In this document: positions 62,222 through 64,000 of the stretch, piece by piece
Position numbering within the stretch: position 1 is the first letter of the stretch
Layout: each line of letters begins with the position of its first letter
Assembly: GCF_001808955.1 (NCBI RefSeq)
Contig: NZ_KV795257.1
Location: 370,299-434,298, forward strand
Direction: 5' to 3'
From: Rothia sp. HMSC078H08
GTDB lineage: Bacteria; Actinomycetota; Actinomycetes; Actinomycetales; Micrococcaceae
DNA length: 64,000 nt
The notes under the pieces: model-generated
Seen by the model: only the letters and a program-made list of their open reading frames with translations
Told to the model about the DNA's origin: nothing
Databases searched by the model: none
Position numbers and translations under genes: made by a program

Positions 62222-63766
62222 TTATGCCTTGGGCGCTTCGTAGCGGGGGAACACCGGTGCGGGTGCGGGCAGTTCGGTGCCGGGCACGAGTGCGGTGCCG
62301 AGGGCTGCGAACTGGCGTGCGTCGCCTTCGGGTACGCCGAGCAGGGTCAGCAGCTTGGCGGTCGAGTCGGGCATGACGGGCTGCAGCAGCAGGGCAACCT
62401 GGCGCACGACCTCGAGGGTCACGTACAGTACGGTGTTCATGCGGTCGAGTTCGCCGTTCTTGCGCAGGGTCCAGGGCTCCTGCTCTGCGAAGTAGGCGTT
62501 GGTGTCTGCGAGGACGGTCCAGATGCGGTCGAGTGCACGGTGGAATGCCTGCTCGTCGAAGTCTGCACGGACGGGCTCGTAGAGGGCTGCCGCCTCGTCG
62601 AGGATCTGGCGGTCAGCTTCGGTGAATTCGCCGTGGGTGGGGACGGCACCGCCGCAGTTCTTGGCGACCATGGACAGGGAACGCTGGGCAAGGTTGCCGA
62701 GGTTGTTTGCCAGGTCGGAGTTGATGCGGTTGATGATGGACTCTTCGGAGTAGGAGCCGTCCTGGCCGAAGGACACTTCACGCATGAGGAAGAAGCGGAC
62801 GGCGTCCAGGCCGAATGCGTCGACGAGGTTTGCGGGGTCGACGACGTTACCGACGGACTTGGACATCTTTTCGCCGTTGACGAGCAGGAAGCCGTGGCCG
62901 AAGACTCGCTTGGGCAGTTCGATTCCGGCGGACCACAGGAATGCGGGCCAGTAGATGGAGTGGAATCGGGTGATGTCCTTACCGATGAGGTGCAGGTCGG
63001 CGGGCCAGTACTTGGTGAACAGTTCGTTGTCGGTGTCGGGGTAGCCGAGGCCGGTGATGTAGTTGGTGAGGGCGTCGACCCACACGTACATGACGTGCTT
63101 GTCGTTGCCGGGTACGGGTACGCCCCAGTCGAAGGTGGTGCGGGAGATGGACAGGTCGTTGAGGCCGCCCTTGACGAAGGAAATCAGTTCGTTGCGGCGG
63201 GATTCGGGGTAGACGAAGCCTTCGTTGGCGTAGAGTTCGAGGAGCTTGTCGCCGTACTTGGAGAGGCGGAAGAAGTAGGATTCTTCTTCGGTCCATTCGA
63301 CTTCGGTGCCGGTGGCGATGGCGTAGCGCTGGCCGTCGCGTACTTCGGTTTCGTCTTCTGCGTAGTAGGCTTCGTCGCGGACGGAGTACCAGCCGGCGTA
63401 CTTGTCGAGGTAGATGTCGCCGTTTTCTTCCATGCGCTTCCAGATGGCCTGGGATGCGACGTAGTGGTCGGGGTCGGTGGTGCGGATGAAGCGGTCGTAG
63501 CTGATGTTCAGCGCGTCGTTCATTGCTTTGAAACGTGCGGAGTTCTCGTCGGCGAGTTCCTTGGCGGTCTTACCGAGCTTTTCGGCGGTGGTCTGCATCT
63601 TCTGGCCGTGCTCGTCGGTGCCGGTCATGAAGCGCACGTCGAAGCCGTCGAGGCGCTTGAAGCGGGCTAGCACGTCGGCTGCGATGGTTTCGTAGGCGTG
63701 GCCGATGTGCGGGTTGCCATTGGGGTAGGAGATGGCGGTGGTGATGTAGAACGGAGTTGCAGTCAT
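62222..63766 (-). CDS. metG: Methionyl-tRNA synthetase
   Basis: 514 aa, class I synthetase without the C-terminal tRNA-binding domain seen in some species. HIGH-type motif [28 protein letters not shown] near residue 14, the KMSKS motif [20 protein letters not shown] near 300, and [15 protein letters not shown] (methionine pocket) near 230. No Cys4 zinc knuckle is seen in the connective peptide, so it is the zinc-free type. It stands alone with a hairpin terminator behind it; fmt, which uses its product, is at 43125. Confidence 0.97.
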   Translation of the reverse strand: MTATPFYITTAISYPNGNPHIGHAYETIAADVLARFKRLDGFDVRFMTGTDEHGQKMQTTAEKLGKTAKELADENSARFKAMNDALNISYDRFIRTTDPDHYVASQAIWKRMEENGDIYLDKYAGWYSVRDEAYYAEDETEVRDGQRYAIATGTEVEWTEEESYFFRLSKYGDKLLELYANEGFVYPESRRNELISFVKGGLNDLSISRTTFDWGVPVPGNDKHVMYVWVDALTNYITGLGYPDTDNELFTKYWPADLHLIGKDITRFHSIYWPAFLWSAGIELPKRVFGHGFLLVNGEKMSKSVGNVVDPANLVDAFGLDAVRFFLMREVSFGQDGSYSEESIINRINSDLANNLGNLAQRSLSMVAKNCGGAVPTHGEFTEADRQILDEAAALYEPVRADFDEQAFHRALDRIWTVLADTNAYFAEQEPWTLRKNGELDRMNTVLYVTLEVVRQVALLLQPVMPDSTAKLLTLLGVPEGDARQFAALGTALVPGTELPAPAPVFPRYEAPKA

Positions 63767-63839
63767 AACTTTCAGTTTACCGCAGTATTAGGCGAGGCTC
63801 TCACCGGGGTTACACTCTGATACGCGGTGGCTCATTGTT

Positions 63840-63895
63840 TGCGGGGTGGAGGCTGCCACGCAACAGGCTAAACCGCGACAGCCTCCCCGCCCCAG
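63840..63895. terminator. Hairpin near the right window edge
   Basis: GGAGGCTG and CAGCCTCC arms within GC-rich flanks, loop about 25 bases. Its gene, if any, lies outside the window. Confidence 0.4.
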
Positions 63896-64000
63896 TTCTC
63901 TAGGCACGGGGCGCACACCCAAACCACGAACCACCCGCGGCGGGATTAGCTCGAGGTTCGGCACCCTCCTCGCTCCTACAGGGGCACCCGCCCTCGCTTC

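Overview
The window is high-GC actinobacterial DNA, most likely from an oral Rothia species (Rothia mucilaginosa or a close relative). I base this on leuCD with a divergent IclR regulator, a homodimeric-type aceE, Tat-exported lipoproteins, and an enterobactin-type siderophore locus, which has been reported for R. mucilaginosa. The species call is inference from gene content, not from a search.

Layout. 1-5989: start of murA (partial), a glycine-rich Tat-exported protein, leuCD, and a divergent IclR (LtbR/NdgR-type) regulator. 6119-9952: two adjacent dynamin-like, membrane-anchored GTPases. 10550-15932: five tandem paralogous Tat lipoproteins. 16334-20060: cysK, cysE, gnd and a tRNA-Val. 20541-23273: aceE. 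23466-39949: a 16.5-kb minus-strand siderophore locus. Read from its promoter end it runs binding lipoprotein, two membrane-anchored surface proteins, FepD/FepG/FepC-type transporter, then Fes-type esterase, EntE-type ligase, free-standing aryl carrier protein and EntF-type C-A-T-TE synthetase. 40318-44705: rpe, rsmB, fmt, def. 45017-47346: a RecB-like PD-(D/E)XK protein and tRNAs Val, Glu, Gln and Gly, with a broken tRNA-Glu copy. 47611-53191: a small membrane protein, gltX, an FAH-family enzyme, ilvE and leuB. 53456-54820: a second glycine-rich Tat protein. 55409-61903: a NarL-type two-component system, a nucleotidyltransferase gene between direct repeats, and a MacB-like ABC transporter. 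62222-63766: metG.

How the parts fit. The siderophore locus encodes activation of 2,3-dihydroxybenzoate (EntE), its carriage (ArCP), assembly and trimer release with serine (EntF), re-import (binding protein and FepDGC) and hydrolysis for iron release (Fes). The genes that make dihydroxybenzoate (entC, entB isochorismatase, entA) are not in the window. Two DtxR/IdeR-like boxes, before the binding-protein gene and before fes, suggest two iron-repressed units. The two surface proteins inserted between binding protein and permeases are the best candidate for an undescribed component: a wall- or membrane-bound capture or relay layer.

Other signals worth attention: a shared dyad TTATGA-N5-TCATAA in the leuC/IclR and GTPase/lipoprotein intergenic regions; a dyad overlapping a probable leaderless IclR promoter; a 16-bp palindrome before cysK; a 60-bp hairpin-forming element near the tRNAs; and a 23-bp perfect inverted repeat between aceE and entF.
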